From the NCBI GenBank assembly GCA_017549815.1, contig JAFYNH010000019.1, positions 1 through 52,405 on the forward strand: 52,405 nt of DNA, written 5' to 3'. Below, piece after piece: positions 23,001-30,989 of this stretch. A program made the translations under genes and the position numbers. Positions within the stretch are counted from its first letter, which is position 1, and the number at the start of each line of letters is the position of its first letter. The notes below the pieces were generated by a model. The model searched no databases. It saw only the letters and a program-made list of their open reading frames with translations, and had not been told where the DNA came from. The stretch is from Selenomonadaceae bacterium (lineage in GTDB: Bacteria; Bacillota; Negativicutes; Selenomonadales; Selenomonadaceae).

Positions 23001-24292
23001 GTGCCGTCCTTGACAAAGAAACATTTCATATCCTGCCCGCCAATGTCCAAGACAAAGGAAACGTCGGGACAAAATTCCTGCGCGGCTGTCAGGTGAGCAA
23101 AAGTTTCAACTTCAGAGCCGTCAGCATGAAGAGCCGCCTTGACAATCGCCTCGCCATAACCTGTCGTAAATACTCCGCCAATCTGCGCGGTCGCGGGAAG
23201 TTTTTCATAAAGGTCGCGAATCTGCTTGACGACAATCTTCAGCGGCGCACCTTCATTAGAGCCGTAATTGGTATAAAGAATTTCTTTGTCTTCGCCAATC
23301 GCGCAGATTTTAGTTGTCGTCGAGCCAGCGTCAATTCCAATAAAAATTTTCCCGTGATAAGTGCCTAAGTCGCCGCGCTTAACTTTATCCTTGTCGTGAC
23401 GAGCTTTGAAAGCCTTATAATCGGCGTCGTCTTTGAATAAAATAAAATCAGCCTTGCGCGTTTCGGAGCGAGCCGCCTCTTCAGATTTTTTAATCGACTC
23501 TTCGAGCGTCGCAACCGAAATTTCTTTAGCCTCTTCACTTAAAGCCGCACCTGTCGCCACAAAAAAATTACCGTTAGGCGTATCGACAACTTCATCTTGA
23601 GAAAGTCCGAGCGTCTCGACGAATCTTTTCTTAAGTTCGGGCAGAAAATGAAAAGGTCCTCCTAAAAATGCCACGTTGCCAGCAATCGGACGACCTTGCG
23701 CCAAATTCCCGATTGTCTGATTAACGACCGCTTGAAAAATCGACAGGGCAATATCCGCCTTCTTCGCGCCGTCGTTCATAAGGGCTTGAATATCAGTCTT
23801 CGCGAACACCCCGCAACGTGAGGCAATAGTATAAATTTGCTTGCCCTTTTCAGCCAGAGCATTTAAGCCGAGCGCGTCCGTCGACAACAAGCTTGCCATA
23901 TGGTCAATAAATGAACCCGTGCCGCCCGCGCAGACGCCATTCATACGGACTTCAGGCGCATTGCCAAGATAAATAATCTTAGCGTCCTCGCCGCCGAGTT
24001 CGACGACTGTATCAGTCTGCGGAATAAATTCTTCAACAGCCGTTTGACAGGCGATAACCTCCTGCACAAAGGGCAACGAAATTTTTTTCGCAATGCCCAT
24101 GCCCGCCGAGCCAGCCAACGCAATTTTAAAAGTTTTCTCGCCGATGATATTCTTCAACGACGTTAAGGAATTCGTAAGCGCGGAGCCAATTTCCGAAAAG
24201 TGCCGCGCATAATTTTTGAAGATAAGCCGTTCCTTGTTATCCATGACGACTAATTTTATCGTCGTGGAGCCGATGTCAATTCCGACTTTCAT
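20078..24292 (-). CDS. Giant 2-hydroxyacyl-CoA dehydratase activase-like protein (1,404 aa)
   Basis: ATG at 24292, with GAGGTGA 7 bp upstream; the frame to 24313 is too long. Four regions in order: a BadF/HgdC-type ATPase (about 1-270: MKVGIDIGSTTIKLVVMD, ELGGEDAKIIYL, NGVCAGGTGSFIDHM); a second copy (about 310-575: FIGIDAGSTTTKICAIG, LDIGGQDMKCFFV, NEACSAGCGSFIQNFA); a Cys motif CGRCGNNCLITMQKF about 615-630; a DUF2229-like domain (about 640-960); and an HgdB-like C-terminal domain with CGGCRATNYISVMRRAL. The cysteines after each GG...C motif would hold the bridging [4Fe-4S] cluster of activases. Such proteins are thought to drive ATP-dependent electron transfer to CoA-ester dehydratases; the exact substrate is unknown and no dehydratase lies nearby. 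A heptamer repeat (22546-22580) is read in frame. Confidence 0.87.
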   Translation of the reverse strand: MKVGIDIGSTTIKLVVMDNKERLIFKNYARHFSEIGSALTNSLTSLKNIIGEKTFKIALAGSAGMGIAKKISLPFVQEVIACQTAVEEFIPQTDTVVELGGEDAKIIYLGNAPEVRMNGVCAGGTGSFIDHMASLLSTDALGLNALAEKGKQIYTIASRCGVFAKTDIQALMNDGAKKADIALSIFQAVVNQTIGNLAQGRPIAGNVAFLGGPFHFLPELKKRFVETLGLSQDEVVDTPNGNFFVATGAALSEEAKEISVATLEESIKKSEEAARSETRKADFILFKDDADYKAFKARHDKDKVKRGDLGTYHGKIFIGIDAGSTTTKICAIGEDKEILYTNYGSNEGAPLKIVVKQIRDLYEKLPATAQIGGVFTTGYGEAIVKAALHADGSEVETFAHLTAAQEFCPDVSFVLDIGGQDMKCFFVKDGTIGNITLNEACSAGCGSFIQNFAQGLNMTVGDFAKRALTSEAPVDLGTRCTVFMNSKVKQAQKEGATVNDISAGIALSVIKNALFKVMQLKNVEDLGENIVVQGGTFYNDAVLRSMEELLHKNVIRPDIAGLMGAYGAAILAMRNVELGIRNESSLLTADELENFSVVTKSYRCGRCGNNCLITMQKFPDGGKYFTGNRCERGVGGKPKAQSEIPNAFAYKYQRVFNYQPLENAPRGSIGIPRTLNIYEDYPFWHTLLTELGYRVEISSKSSAQIYYKGISTIPSDSLCYPAKLAHGHIMDLVERGLKKIFYPCEPYNFDTRSDNFYNCPIVAGYPENIRNNMDVLKERGIKFIQPFLPVHDMKKLKKRLAEEFASEGVTSKEISVAVDKAAAEMENYRRDVQNFGENLLKRIKETGEHAILLVGRPYHIDPEINHGISEMIQSYGLPILSEDSVYHTKIDSPKISVVNQWSYHARLYHAAQFAAENPNVTLIQLSSFGCGLDALTIEQVKEILETHGKIYTMIKLDEVSNLGAARIRLRSLLAALKRKSSVVYSPKKFPERPHFTADCKVTHTILAPQMAPTHFELLQTVLQKYGYRILIPALPDKAAIDLGLRYVNNEMCYPSIVVVGQMIAALKSGECDPYNTSIILFQTCGGCRATNYISVMRRALKFAGFGQVPVFACYGLPDETDAFELSRDCLMDAIKAAVYGDLLMNVTNRMRPYELRRGETDKLFAEWMTLAKADLRDGNYFSYRKNIKEIVRQFDAIPIDENLIKPRIGIVGEILVKYHPVANNHLERVLADEGAEVIMPDLVDFFLYIAHDAIVKQEILGGSRKERIFAELFIKFIEFFRLPMKNALKDSKHFRAPHDIKETARLASKFLSTGNLNGEGWLLTGEMLALIESGVKNIVGLSPFACLPNHIILKGVLHNLRESFDDINVVAIDCDAGSSEVNQLNRIKLMTTLARKLLKAKKFR
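22546..22580. repeat. Heptamer repeat inside the activase gene
   Basis: Plus-strand units CATTCCT, AATTCCT, AATTCAA, CATTCCT, CATTGCA. On the coding strand they give RNVELGIRNE, with RN recurring after 7 residues, between the second ATPase domain and the Cys motif, a likely linker that tolerates insertion. Confidence 0.75.
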
Positions 24293-24316
24293 AAAAAAAT
24301 CACCTCGCCACATGCA

Positions 24317-24345
24317 ATTTTATATTTCAAGTGTCAAGGTGTCAA
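24317..24345 (-). promoter_or_regulatory. Activase gene promoter
   Basis: On the minus strand: perfect TTGACA (24340-24345), 17-bp spacer, TAAAAT (24317-24322). It overlaps the start-proximal leader, giving a 5' UTR of only about 20 bases. Confidence 0.7.
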
Positions 24346-24423
24346 TCAAAATGAGCCATAACAAATAAATTCGCAGAGGCGGCGCGGCAAAAAAAATGTA
24401 GCCGATTTAAGCAATTTTGAAGG

Positions 24424-24451
24424 TTTATATTTTTATCGGTTATGCTATAAT
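24424..24451 (+). promoter_or_regulatory. Hybrid kinase promoter
   Basis: Extended -10 TGCTATAAT (TATAAT at 24446-24451) with a weak -35 TTTATA (24424-24429) at 16 bp. Confidence 0.5.
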
Positions 24452-24498
24452 TGCCGTGTTGAAGTGTCCGACTAGATTTAAGAGAGGCGGGAAAAATT

Positions 24499-27486
24499 AT
24501 GAATCAAAATATGATAAACGAAAAGAAACGCGCTACTATAAAGAAACTTTTAATTTCTGCGCTTATAATCGCCTTCTTTGTCGGCATTGTACTTGCATAT
24601 TACAACATGCTTTACAACCAAACCCGCGACAGCATTATCAGAAACGGACAGGCTGCCGCCATACAGTCGAAGAACTATTTAAACGATTACCTTTCCACGA
24701 GCATTGACGCAATCAAGCTAACCGCCTATTCGATAGACGGAATGCTTAAGAATAAGAAAACTAACAAGGAAATTCTTGATTATTTGGTTGGACAATCTAC
24801 CGCCGTAACCAGCACCGTTTTTGAAAACACGACGGGACTTTATGCCTATGTCAATGGCGAATACCTTGACGGCGCGGGTTGGGTTCCGGAGGCGGGTTGG
24901 ATTCCTACAGAACGTCCTTGGTATATAAAAACAATGGAAAGTAAAAACGAAGTAACACTTATAGATCCCTACCTCGACGCCCAGACTGGGAAAATCACTA
25001 TGACAATTTCTAAAAAACTTGCTGACGGCAAAAGTATTGTCGCTATGGATATTGTCCTTGACCAAGTGCAAAACATAACTGAGGAGTCCGTTAAAACGGG
25101 CAAGTCCGATTACGAATTCATTTTGGACAGCCGTAATATGGTCGTCGCCCATTCTGAAAAAGAGGAGATAGGCAAGAATTACAACGCGGAAAAGGATAAC
25201 TTTTGGGCTACGATTTTGGACAAGGCAAAAGGCGCAGATAATGATTTCTTTGAATTCGATTATGAAAACGCGCACTACGTCGTTTACTGCGAGAAAATCG
25301 AAAATGATTGGCGTTGTCTGACTGTCAAAAATGCAACCGAAATATTCACGCCGTTAAAAATTCTTTTGGCGATTACAATAGCGGTTGTCGTCGTTATCGT
25401 GCTTATCCTCTCCTACATAATGAATAGATCTAACAAGCAATATAGCAGGGTAAAGGAACTAAATAAACAGCTCGCGTCGCTCTCGAATATTTATTTGTCC
25501 GTCTATGACATAGATATTATCGAAAACACTTTTAAGCAAATACAGGAGGCGAAGGTTATCCCCTTAGCGAAGGAAGATTATAAAAGCGCAAGCTCCATGA
25601 TAGAAGCGACTATGCGGCAAATGGTTCACAAAATTTCTTTGGACGATACACTTAGATTCTTAAACCTCGACACCTTGAACGACCGCTTGAAAGATTCCGA
25701 TACCGTAGCGATTGAATATAAGAATATAGACCAAAAGTGGCGCAGATGTCGCTTTATCGCCTCGCAACGCTTGAAAAATGGTATCGTCTCCAATGTGCTC
25801 TGGCTTATCGAAGATATTGATAAAGAAAAGAAAGAACGCGACGAACTTTTAAATCTGTCGGAACGCGCCTTTGCCGCAAGTGAGGCAAAATCTTCTTTCC
25901 TCTCCAATATGAGCCACGAGATAAGGACGCCGATTAACGCGATTTTGGGCATGAACGAAATCATTCTTAGGGAGTGCAACGACTCGGAAATTATATCTTA
26001 CGCGGAAAGTATTAAGACGGCGGGCAGTACGCTTTTAGGGCTTATCAATGACATTTTGGACTTCAGCAAGATTGAGGCGGGCAAGATAGAAATTATCCCT
26101 TCTGAATACGACCTTTCTTCAATCATTAACGATTTAGTACATATGATTCAAACAAGGGCGTCGGATAAGGGACTTACTTTGTCGCTTGAGTTCGATAAAA
26201 AGTTGCCGAAAATACTTTACGGCGATGAAGTCCGAATCAAGCAAGTTATCACGAACATTTTGACCAACGCCGTTAAATACACGGAAAAGGGCATTGTTAC
26301 TTTCTCCATAGGGTTCAGACGCCTTGACAACGAGCCTGATAGCGTGATTCTCCTTGTTTCCGTCAAGGATACTGGCATTGGCATTAAGCCCGAAGACATT
26401 AAAAAACTTTTCTCCGAGTTTGAACGCATTGAGGAAAAACGCAACCGCAATATCGAAGGCACGGGGCTTGGTATGGCGATTACTAAAAATCTTTTGTACT
26501 TGATGAAAAGCAGTCTTAAAGTCGAAAGCATTTACGGCTTGGGCACGAAATGTTCCTTTGAACTAAAGCAGAAAGTCATTAAATGGGAGCCGCTCGGCGA
26601 TTACGAAACTGCCTATAAAAAATCTATTGAGAATCATAGCAAGTACAAAGAAAAATTCAGAGCACCGAACGCAAGAGTTTTAGTCGTCGACGATAACCAA
26701 ATGAATCTCATGGTCTTTGCAAATCTCTTGAAACAAACGCAAATAAAAATCGACACCGCGATTAACGGCGACGAAGGACTTCTTTTAACGCAAGCCAACA
26801 AGTACGACATAATCTTTTTGGATCACATGATGCCGGATAAGGACGGCATTGAAACTCTGCAAGAATTAAAAGAACAGACGGATAATCCCAACCTCACGAC
26901 GCCGACAATCTGTTTAACGGCGAACGCAATATCGGGCGCGAAAGAACAATATCTTGCGGCGGGCTTTGATAATTATCTGACCAAGCCGATTAATCCCGAT
27001 AAGCTCGAAGAAATGTTGCTTAAATATTTGCCTAAAGAAAAGGTCGGCGAGACTTTCAAAGACGGACTTGAAAAAACAACGGAGCCGCCTAAGACAAATT
27101 ATAAATACATGAATATCGCTATGGGCTTGCAATACAGCAACGGCGCGGAAGATATGTTTAGGAGTATCGTAGAAATATTTTGCAAGCTCAAGGACGAGAA
27201 AAAAGAAAAAATCCAACAGGCTTTCGACAGCGGGAATTGGAAGAATTATACTATTTTCATTCACGGCTTGAAGTCAACTTCGCTCTCTGTCGGCGGCGAA
27301 CAGCTCGGAGAAATCGCAAAGAATCTTGAAATGGCGGGAAATGTCCTTAGAAATAATAGCTCCTCCGAATCGGACAAGCGCGAGGCTGAAGAATATATTA
27401 AAGCCAACCACGCAGAGGCAATGGAACTTTATGATGAACTCGTTGAGGAAGGCAAACGCTATCTTAAGGAAGGCAACAAAGAATAA
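24499..27486 (+). CDS. Hybrid sensor histidine kinase with Cache, REC and Hpt domains (995 aa)
   Basis: Domain order: membrane helix about 16-36; extracytoplasmic double-Cache sensor about 40-285 (WYIKTMESKNEVTLIDPYLDAQTG-type region); membrane helix about 289-309; a PAS-like linker about 330-450; HisKA with phospho-His473 (SHEIRTPINAILG); HATPase about 585-695 with NILTNAVKYT, DTGIGI and GTGLGMAI; receiver with phospho-Asp775 (IIFLDHMMPD) and KPIN; and C-terminal Hpt with His922 (FIHGLKSTS). This is a complete internal phosphorelay. Cache sensors usually bind amino acids, carboxylates or other small metabolites. No response regulator with an output domain is adjacent. ATG 24499 follows an AGAGAGGCGGG stretch. 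Confidence 0.92.
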   Translation: MNQNMINEKKRATIKKLLISALIIAFFVGIVLAYYNMLYNQTRDSIIRNGQAAAIQSKNYLNDYLSTSIDAIKLTAYSIDGMLKNKKTNKEILDYLVGQSTAVTSTVFENTTGLYAYVNGEYLDGAGWVPEAGWIPTERPWYIKTMESKNEVTLIDPYLDAQTGKITMTISKKLADGKSIVAMDIVLDQVQNITEESVKTGKSDYEFILDSRNMVVAHSEKEEIGKNYNAEKDNFWATILDKAKGADNDFFEFDYENAHYVVYCEKIENDWRCLTVKNATEIFTPLKILLAITIAVVVVIVLILSYIMNRSNKQYSRVKELNKQLASLSNIYLSVYDIDIIENTFKQIQEAKVIPLAKEDYKSASSMIEATMRQMVHKISLDDTLRFLNLDTLNDRLKDSDTVAIEYKNIDQKWRRCRFIASQRLKNGIVSNVLWLIEDIDKEKKERDELLNLSERAFAASEAKSSFLSNMSHEIRTPINAILGMNEIILRECNDSEIISYAESIKTAGSTLLGLINDILDFSKIEAGKIEIIPSEYDLSSIINDLVHMIQTRASDKGLTLSLEFDKKLPKILYGDEVRIKQVITNILTNAVKYTEKGIVTFSIGFRRLDNEPDSVILLVSVKDTGIGIKPEDIKKLFSEFERIEEKRNRNIEGTGLGMAITKNLLYLMKSSLKVESIYGLGTKCSFELKQKVIKWEPLGDYETAYKKSIENHSKYKEKFRAPNARVLVVDDNQMNLMVFANLLKQTQIKIDTAINGDEGLLLTQANKYDIIFLDHMMPDKDGIETLQELKEQTDNPNLTTPTICLTANAISGAKEQYLAAGFDNYLTKPINPDKLEEMLLKYLPKEKVGETFKDGLEKTTEPPKTNYKYMNIAMGLQYSNGAEDMFRSIVEIFCKLKDEKKEKIQQAFDSGNWKNYTIFIHGLKSTSLSVGGEQLGEIAKNLEMAGNVLRNNSSSESDKREAEEYIKANHAEAMELYDELVEEGKRYLKEGNKE

Positions 27487-27527
27487 AAAAATGACGACCG
27501 TTTTGGTCGCCGTGAAAATTGAATATG

Positions 27528-27552
27528 TCGCCGCGCAGGCGGTTTTTTTGTT
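27528..27552 (+). terminator. Weak terminator after the hybrid kinase
   Basis: A short CGCC/GGCG stem followed by TTTTTTTG; the stem includes the octamer CCGCGCAG. Confidence 0.5.
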
Positions 27553-27558
27553 TAAAGA

Positions 27559-29538
27559 TTATTTGCCGCTCAAAAGCAGATTGTTCGCAGACTCTCGGAG
27601 AATTTCATAACCGTATGTCTGGAAATTCGTCCTGCCAAAGGTGTTATATTCGCCGTATTTGAAGTCGGGCGAATTCTTCCGAGTGTCCGCCTCGTCCTTG
27701 TATTGCACTTCGCCCTTAGCGTCAATAAACATTGTGTTGCCGTGTTCATCAGTGATTTTAAAGTATTTGTTCAGCTTATCGGCTAAATCAGTGTAATAAA
27801 TTTCGTCATTGGACGGGTCTTGAACAAAATCATCTTCGGTTTTGAGCAACTTATATTCTTTGGCGACGATAAAGCCTTTGAATTTATAGCCTTTGCCATT
27901 TAAAACGACGGGACTGTTCGGCATGTAAAGGATACCGTTAAAGTCGGCGTTAAGATTTACAATGACAGGCAGTGATTTTCGATGCAATACATCTTCTTTT
28001 TCTCTGTATGAAGCATAAACGTCGAAAGTTTCGGGACCGTCATAGAAAATGACAACGGGGCGATATTCGTTTCCAGCATTCGAGGCATTGAAGTTGAGGA
28101 TTATCTGGCGAACGGAATTGAGTTCGGTCATTTTACCTATCTTGGAGGTTATCGCATTGTTGTCATTAACTAGGTCTGGTTCAGAGAGCATTGGCTCGCT
28201 TTCAATTCGCACCCATAAAATATCACGAAGCCCTATTTCTTTTTTCCCTATTTCACTTTTCTTACGTTCTTCTGCTGAACGTTCTTTATGTGCTTCATTA
28301 AAATTAATCATCGTGTGTATCCGCATAGAGGCAGCAGCACTTTCTTTGCCGCTAAAACCTTCATTACTTTTTAAGTCACTGATAACAGAGTAAGCTTTTG
28401 GCAGAGTCAAATCCCAATCCCCTGTTGTATCTTTTGTTGGTGCACTCTTAAATTTAACGTCTTGTTTGAAGTCGATATTCAGCGAGTCAACTTCTTCTTC
28501 GCTGTAAATGTTATAGCCGTTTGCTGGGGTTGAGTAGCAATTATTTTCTTTACCGTTACTGTCTTTGCCGCGTGTAGTGTTGTTCCCTGTATTATGCTTA
28601 GCTTCCTTGTTTGGTGTAACTATTACGGTTTCAGTTCGACGGTGGTTGCCTGCTGTATAATGATTATTCTTATCTTGATATTGGTTCCACCTGTCTTTAT
28701 AAAAATCATAACCAAAATGAGCATTGAACTCCAAAAGTTCTTCGCCTGTATCTTGATCTCTGCTTTCTGAGGTGTTATTAGTTCTATAAGTATTTTGAAC
28801 TTCCCAGTTGCCGACGATGACGCTTTTGTTCTTAATTGTCGTCATTTCTTCATTGAATTCTTCCGAAACAGTCACGTCATTAACCAACGACGAGAAAAGG
28901 GAGGGCATTTGCGGTTCTTCGGAATTATCATTGAGCGTTTCGGCTTTGTCGCCTTGCGTATCTGTATCTTGCGCGTTAATTTCATTCTTTGACAATAAAG
29001 CTACTGCCGTAACGGGCGCACTCATGCTATCGAACCAGCCCGCTAAAAAGAAATGCTTAATTTCTTCCCTGAGCTGAACGACGAAGTAAAGATTTTCGTC
29101 CTTTTCGTAAAGCCCCTGCGCGGTTTGAATCTTACTTTTCGTCCAAGCGTCAATATAGGAATCGTCGTCCTTACCCGCCAAATTTTTACCGACATATTTC
29201 TCGGCGTCGTATTTAACGTCGTTAATCATTTTCTTTTCGGAATCATCAACGGATCTGTATTCGTTGCTGACTTTGGCGGGATATTTGCCGACAAGTGCGA
29301 TATTCTTGTAATCCTTGAAATTTTCTTTACTTACAAGAGACTGTGCTCCAGCTACTGCCGCCGCGTCCGCCGCATTTTGCATTCGCGACACGTTCAAATA
29401 GTACCAGCCCAAGTCGAGTACTACTCCGAAGAATAAAAGAAATACTGGCATAAGCAGCGCGAAAAGCAATGAAACTTGTCCGCTTTGCCTAAACGATTTT
29501 GCAAGGCAAGAGATGCGTAAAAAAATCGTCTCAAACAT
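27559..29538 (-). CDS. TadE/TadG-like pilus or surface protein (659 aa)
   Basis: The N-terminus has the TadG/Flp assembly signature: SGQVSLLFALLMPVFLLFFGVVLDLGWYY membrane helix (about 19-48), then SRMQNAADAAAVAGAQSLV. The rest (about 70-659) is a large, Asn/Asp/Lys-rich extracytoplasmic region without recognised domains; near the C-terminus it carries a beta-rich segment (PVIVNLNADFNGILYMPNSP). TadE/G proteins act as pseudopilins in tight-adherence (Flp) pili. No other tad genes are visible, so this may be an orphan used for a surface structure. The ATG at 29538 lies just past the TnpB element, so its natural promoter may have been displaced. Confidence 0.75.
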   Translation of the reverse strand: MFETIFLRISCLAKSFRQSGQVSLLFALLMPVFLLFFGVVLDLGWYYLNVSRMQNAADAAAVAGAQSLVSKENFKDYKNIALVGKYPAKVSNEYRSVDDSEKKMINDVKYDAEKYVGKNLAGKDDDSYIDAWTKSKIQTAQGLYEKDENLYFVVQLREEIKHFFLAGWFDSMSAPVTAVALLSKNEINAQDTDTQGDKAETLNDNSEEPQMPSLFSSLVNDVTVSEEFNEEMTTIKNKSVIVGNWEVQNTYRTNNTSESRDQDTGEELLEFNAHFGYDFYKDRWNQYQDKNNHYTAGNHRRTETVIVTPNKEAKHNTGNNTTRGKDSNGKENNCYSTPANGYNIYSEEEVDSLNIDFKQDVKFKSAPTKDTTGDWDLTLPKAYSVISDLKSNEGFSGKESAAASMRIHTMINFNEAHKERSAEERKKSEIGKKEIGLRDILWVRIESEPMLSEPDLVNDNNAITSKIGKMTELNSVRQIILNFNASNAGNEYRPVVIFYDGPETFDVYASYREKEDVLHRKSLPVIVNLNADFNGILYMPNSPVVLNGKGYKFKGFIVAKEYKLLKTEDDFVQDPSNDEIYYTDLADKLNKYFKITDEHGNTMFIDAKGEVQYKDEADTRKNSPDFKYGEYNTFGRTNFQTYGYEILRESANNLLLSGK

Positions 29539-29559
29539 TTAAATCAACTGCTACTTAAA

Positions 29560-29720
29560 ACATAGACAAAAGTCCATGCCAAGATGATTCGGGTGAATCT
29601 CGCGATTTCACTTTACTGCTTCTTAGTGTCCGTTCTCGGCGTACCTACTAACGTTTGTGCAACACTCCACAGTCGTAAATTCCCGGCTAGCCACCGGTAG
29701 TTATGCTATTTCATATTCCG
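29560..29720 (-). ncRNA. Probable omega RNA (guide RNA) of TnpB
   Basis: In the IS200/IS605 group the TnpB guide RNA is made from the 3' end of tnpB and the following right end. Here this stretch is conserved-looking and structured: CCGGTGGCTAGCCGGG at the gene end, then ACGAC...GTTAGTAGG, and two hairpins. The guide itself would be the bases flanking the right end, toward tadG. The boundary is inferred. Confidence 0.45.
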
Positions 29721-30852
29721 AAGCATTTCTCAAGTTGATTGCCGCGTTCATATCTCTGTCCAGTTCCAAACCGCATTCGCATTGATAAATCCTGTCTTTA
29801 AGTTTCAAATCCGACTTGATTCGTCCGCACCGCGAACATTTTTTTGAACTCGGATAAAATCTGTCCGCGATTCTCACTTCGATTCCGTATTGCTTAGCCT
29901 TAATCGTCAGTTTCAACCTGAAGTAAGAAAATCGTTGCGCCGCTATTGTCCTTGATAAATGCCGATTCTTCATCATTCCACGAACGTTTAAATCTTCCAG
30001 TACTATGAATCTTGGTTCTCGTTTCATAATTTCGCTGATGATTTTGTTCTCGTAGTCTACTCGAATGTTCGTCAGAGTTTGATAAAGCCGTTGTATCTTG
30101 ACTACTTGCTTTTCTATGTTTGCAGAATAAGTAGCAGTTTTTTCACCTCGCTTCTTCTTTGATTCGTATTTTCGGCTCAAACGCCTCTGCTCGCGTCTAA
30201 GTTTTTTGTCTAACTTCTTTACTCGTGACGTCTTGTTGATATTTGGCTTGACTTCACCATTTGACATTATTGCCAATTCCTTGACGCCTAAATCAATCCC
30301 AATCTCTTCGCCGTGCGGTTGCTCCGATTGTTTATCAGGAACTTCGACCAGCACCGACATATAATAACGACCGGCTTTGTAGGAGATTGTGCCGCTATTT
30401 ACTTTGGCTTTCGTTGGCAGATAGCCTTTCTCTTTCAGCTTGACTATTCCGATTGTCGGCACTTGTACTTTATGCCGCCATATTGTCCAGTCGCCTTTCG
30501 CGTTTTTCGGAAAGTAGGCTTTGACTTTTTGTTGACGTTTCTTTTTGAATCTCGGACGATTAGCTTTACCTTGCATGTAATTTTTAAATGCTCGCTCGGC
30601 ATTGCACAAAGCTTGTTTACGCGCTTTTGCTCCGCAGTCGTCTATCCACGTCAATTCTTTCTTGACAACGTGATTGACGTATTTGTCGAAGGTGAACGCC
30701 GTCACGAAGAATCCACTACCCAGCGTCTCGTACACTTCAAAATTACTTGCCAAATACAGATTGTACAGGTAACGGCACGTTCCTAATGTTTGGCGGATTT
30801 TCAAACCTTGTCGCTTTGTCGGAAGAATTTCTGTTTTATATGCTCTCAACAT
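29701..30852 (-). CDS. tnpB: TnpB RNA-guided endonuclease
   Basis: 383 aa, full length. The N-terminal helix-turn-helix/WED region starts MLRAYKTEILPTKRQ. The RuvC site is intact: Asp187 (GIDLGVKELAI), Glu286 (FIVLEDLNVRGM) and Asp367 (LDRDMNAAINL). The zinc finger has Cys339, Cys342, Cys358 and Cys360 (KCSRCG ... CECG). TnpB cuts DNA at sites matched by its omega RNA, next to a short TAM, and so favours retention of its element. All catalytic residues are present, so it is probably active. A/T-biased lysine-rich codon use differs from its neighbours, as expected for a mobile gene. Confidence 0.93.
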   Translation of the reverse strand: MLRAYKTEILPTKRQGLKIRQTLGTCRYLYNLYLASNFEVYETLGSGFFVTAFTFDKYVNHVVKKELTWIDDCGAKARKQALCNAERAFKNYMQGKANRPRFKKKRQQKVKAYFPKNAKGDWTIWRHKVQVPTIGIVKLKEKGYLPTKAKVNSGTISYKAGRYYMSVLVEVPDKQSEQPHGEEIGIDLGVKELAIMSNGEVKPNINKTSRVKKLDKKLRREQRRLSRKYESKKKRGEKTATYSANIEKQVVKIQRLYQTLTNIRVDYENKIISEIMKREPRFIVLEDLNVRGMMKNRHLSRTIAAQRFSYFRLKLTIKAKQYGIEVRIADRFYPSSKKCSRCGRIKSDLKLKDRIYQCECGLELDRDMNAAINLRNASEYEIA

Positions 30853-30989
30853 GGCTCTTTAACCCTCTTTGTCCATGAATGTCAATATTTTAATCTACTG
30901 TTGCCAGCTCCTTTCCGTCAATATCCGTTGAAAAAATGGTTGTTAGTTATTCTAGTACTACGGAAAGAAATTTTCAATGCTATCTTAGA

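Noticed and set aside
22736..23368. 210-aa plus-strand reading opposite the activase gene
   Set aside because: It lies wholly within a strongly supported gene on the other strand and shows no motifs or ribosome site.
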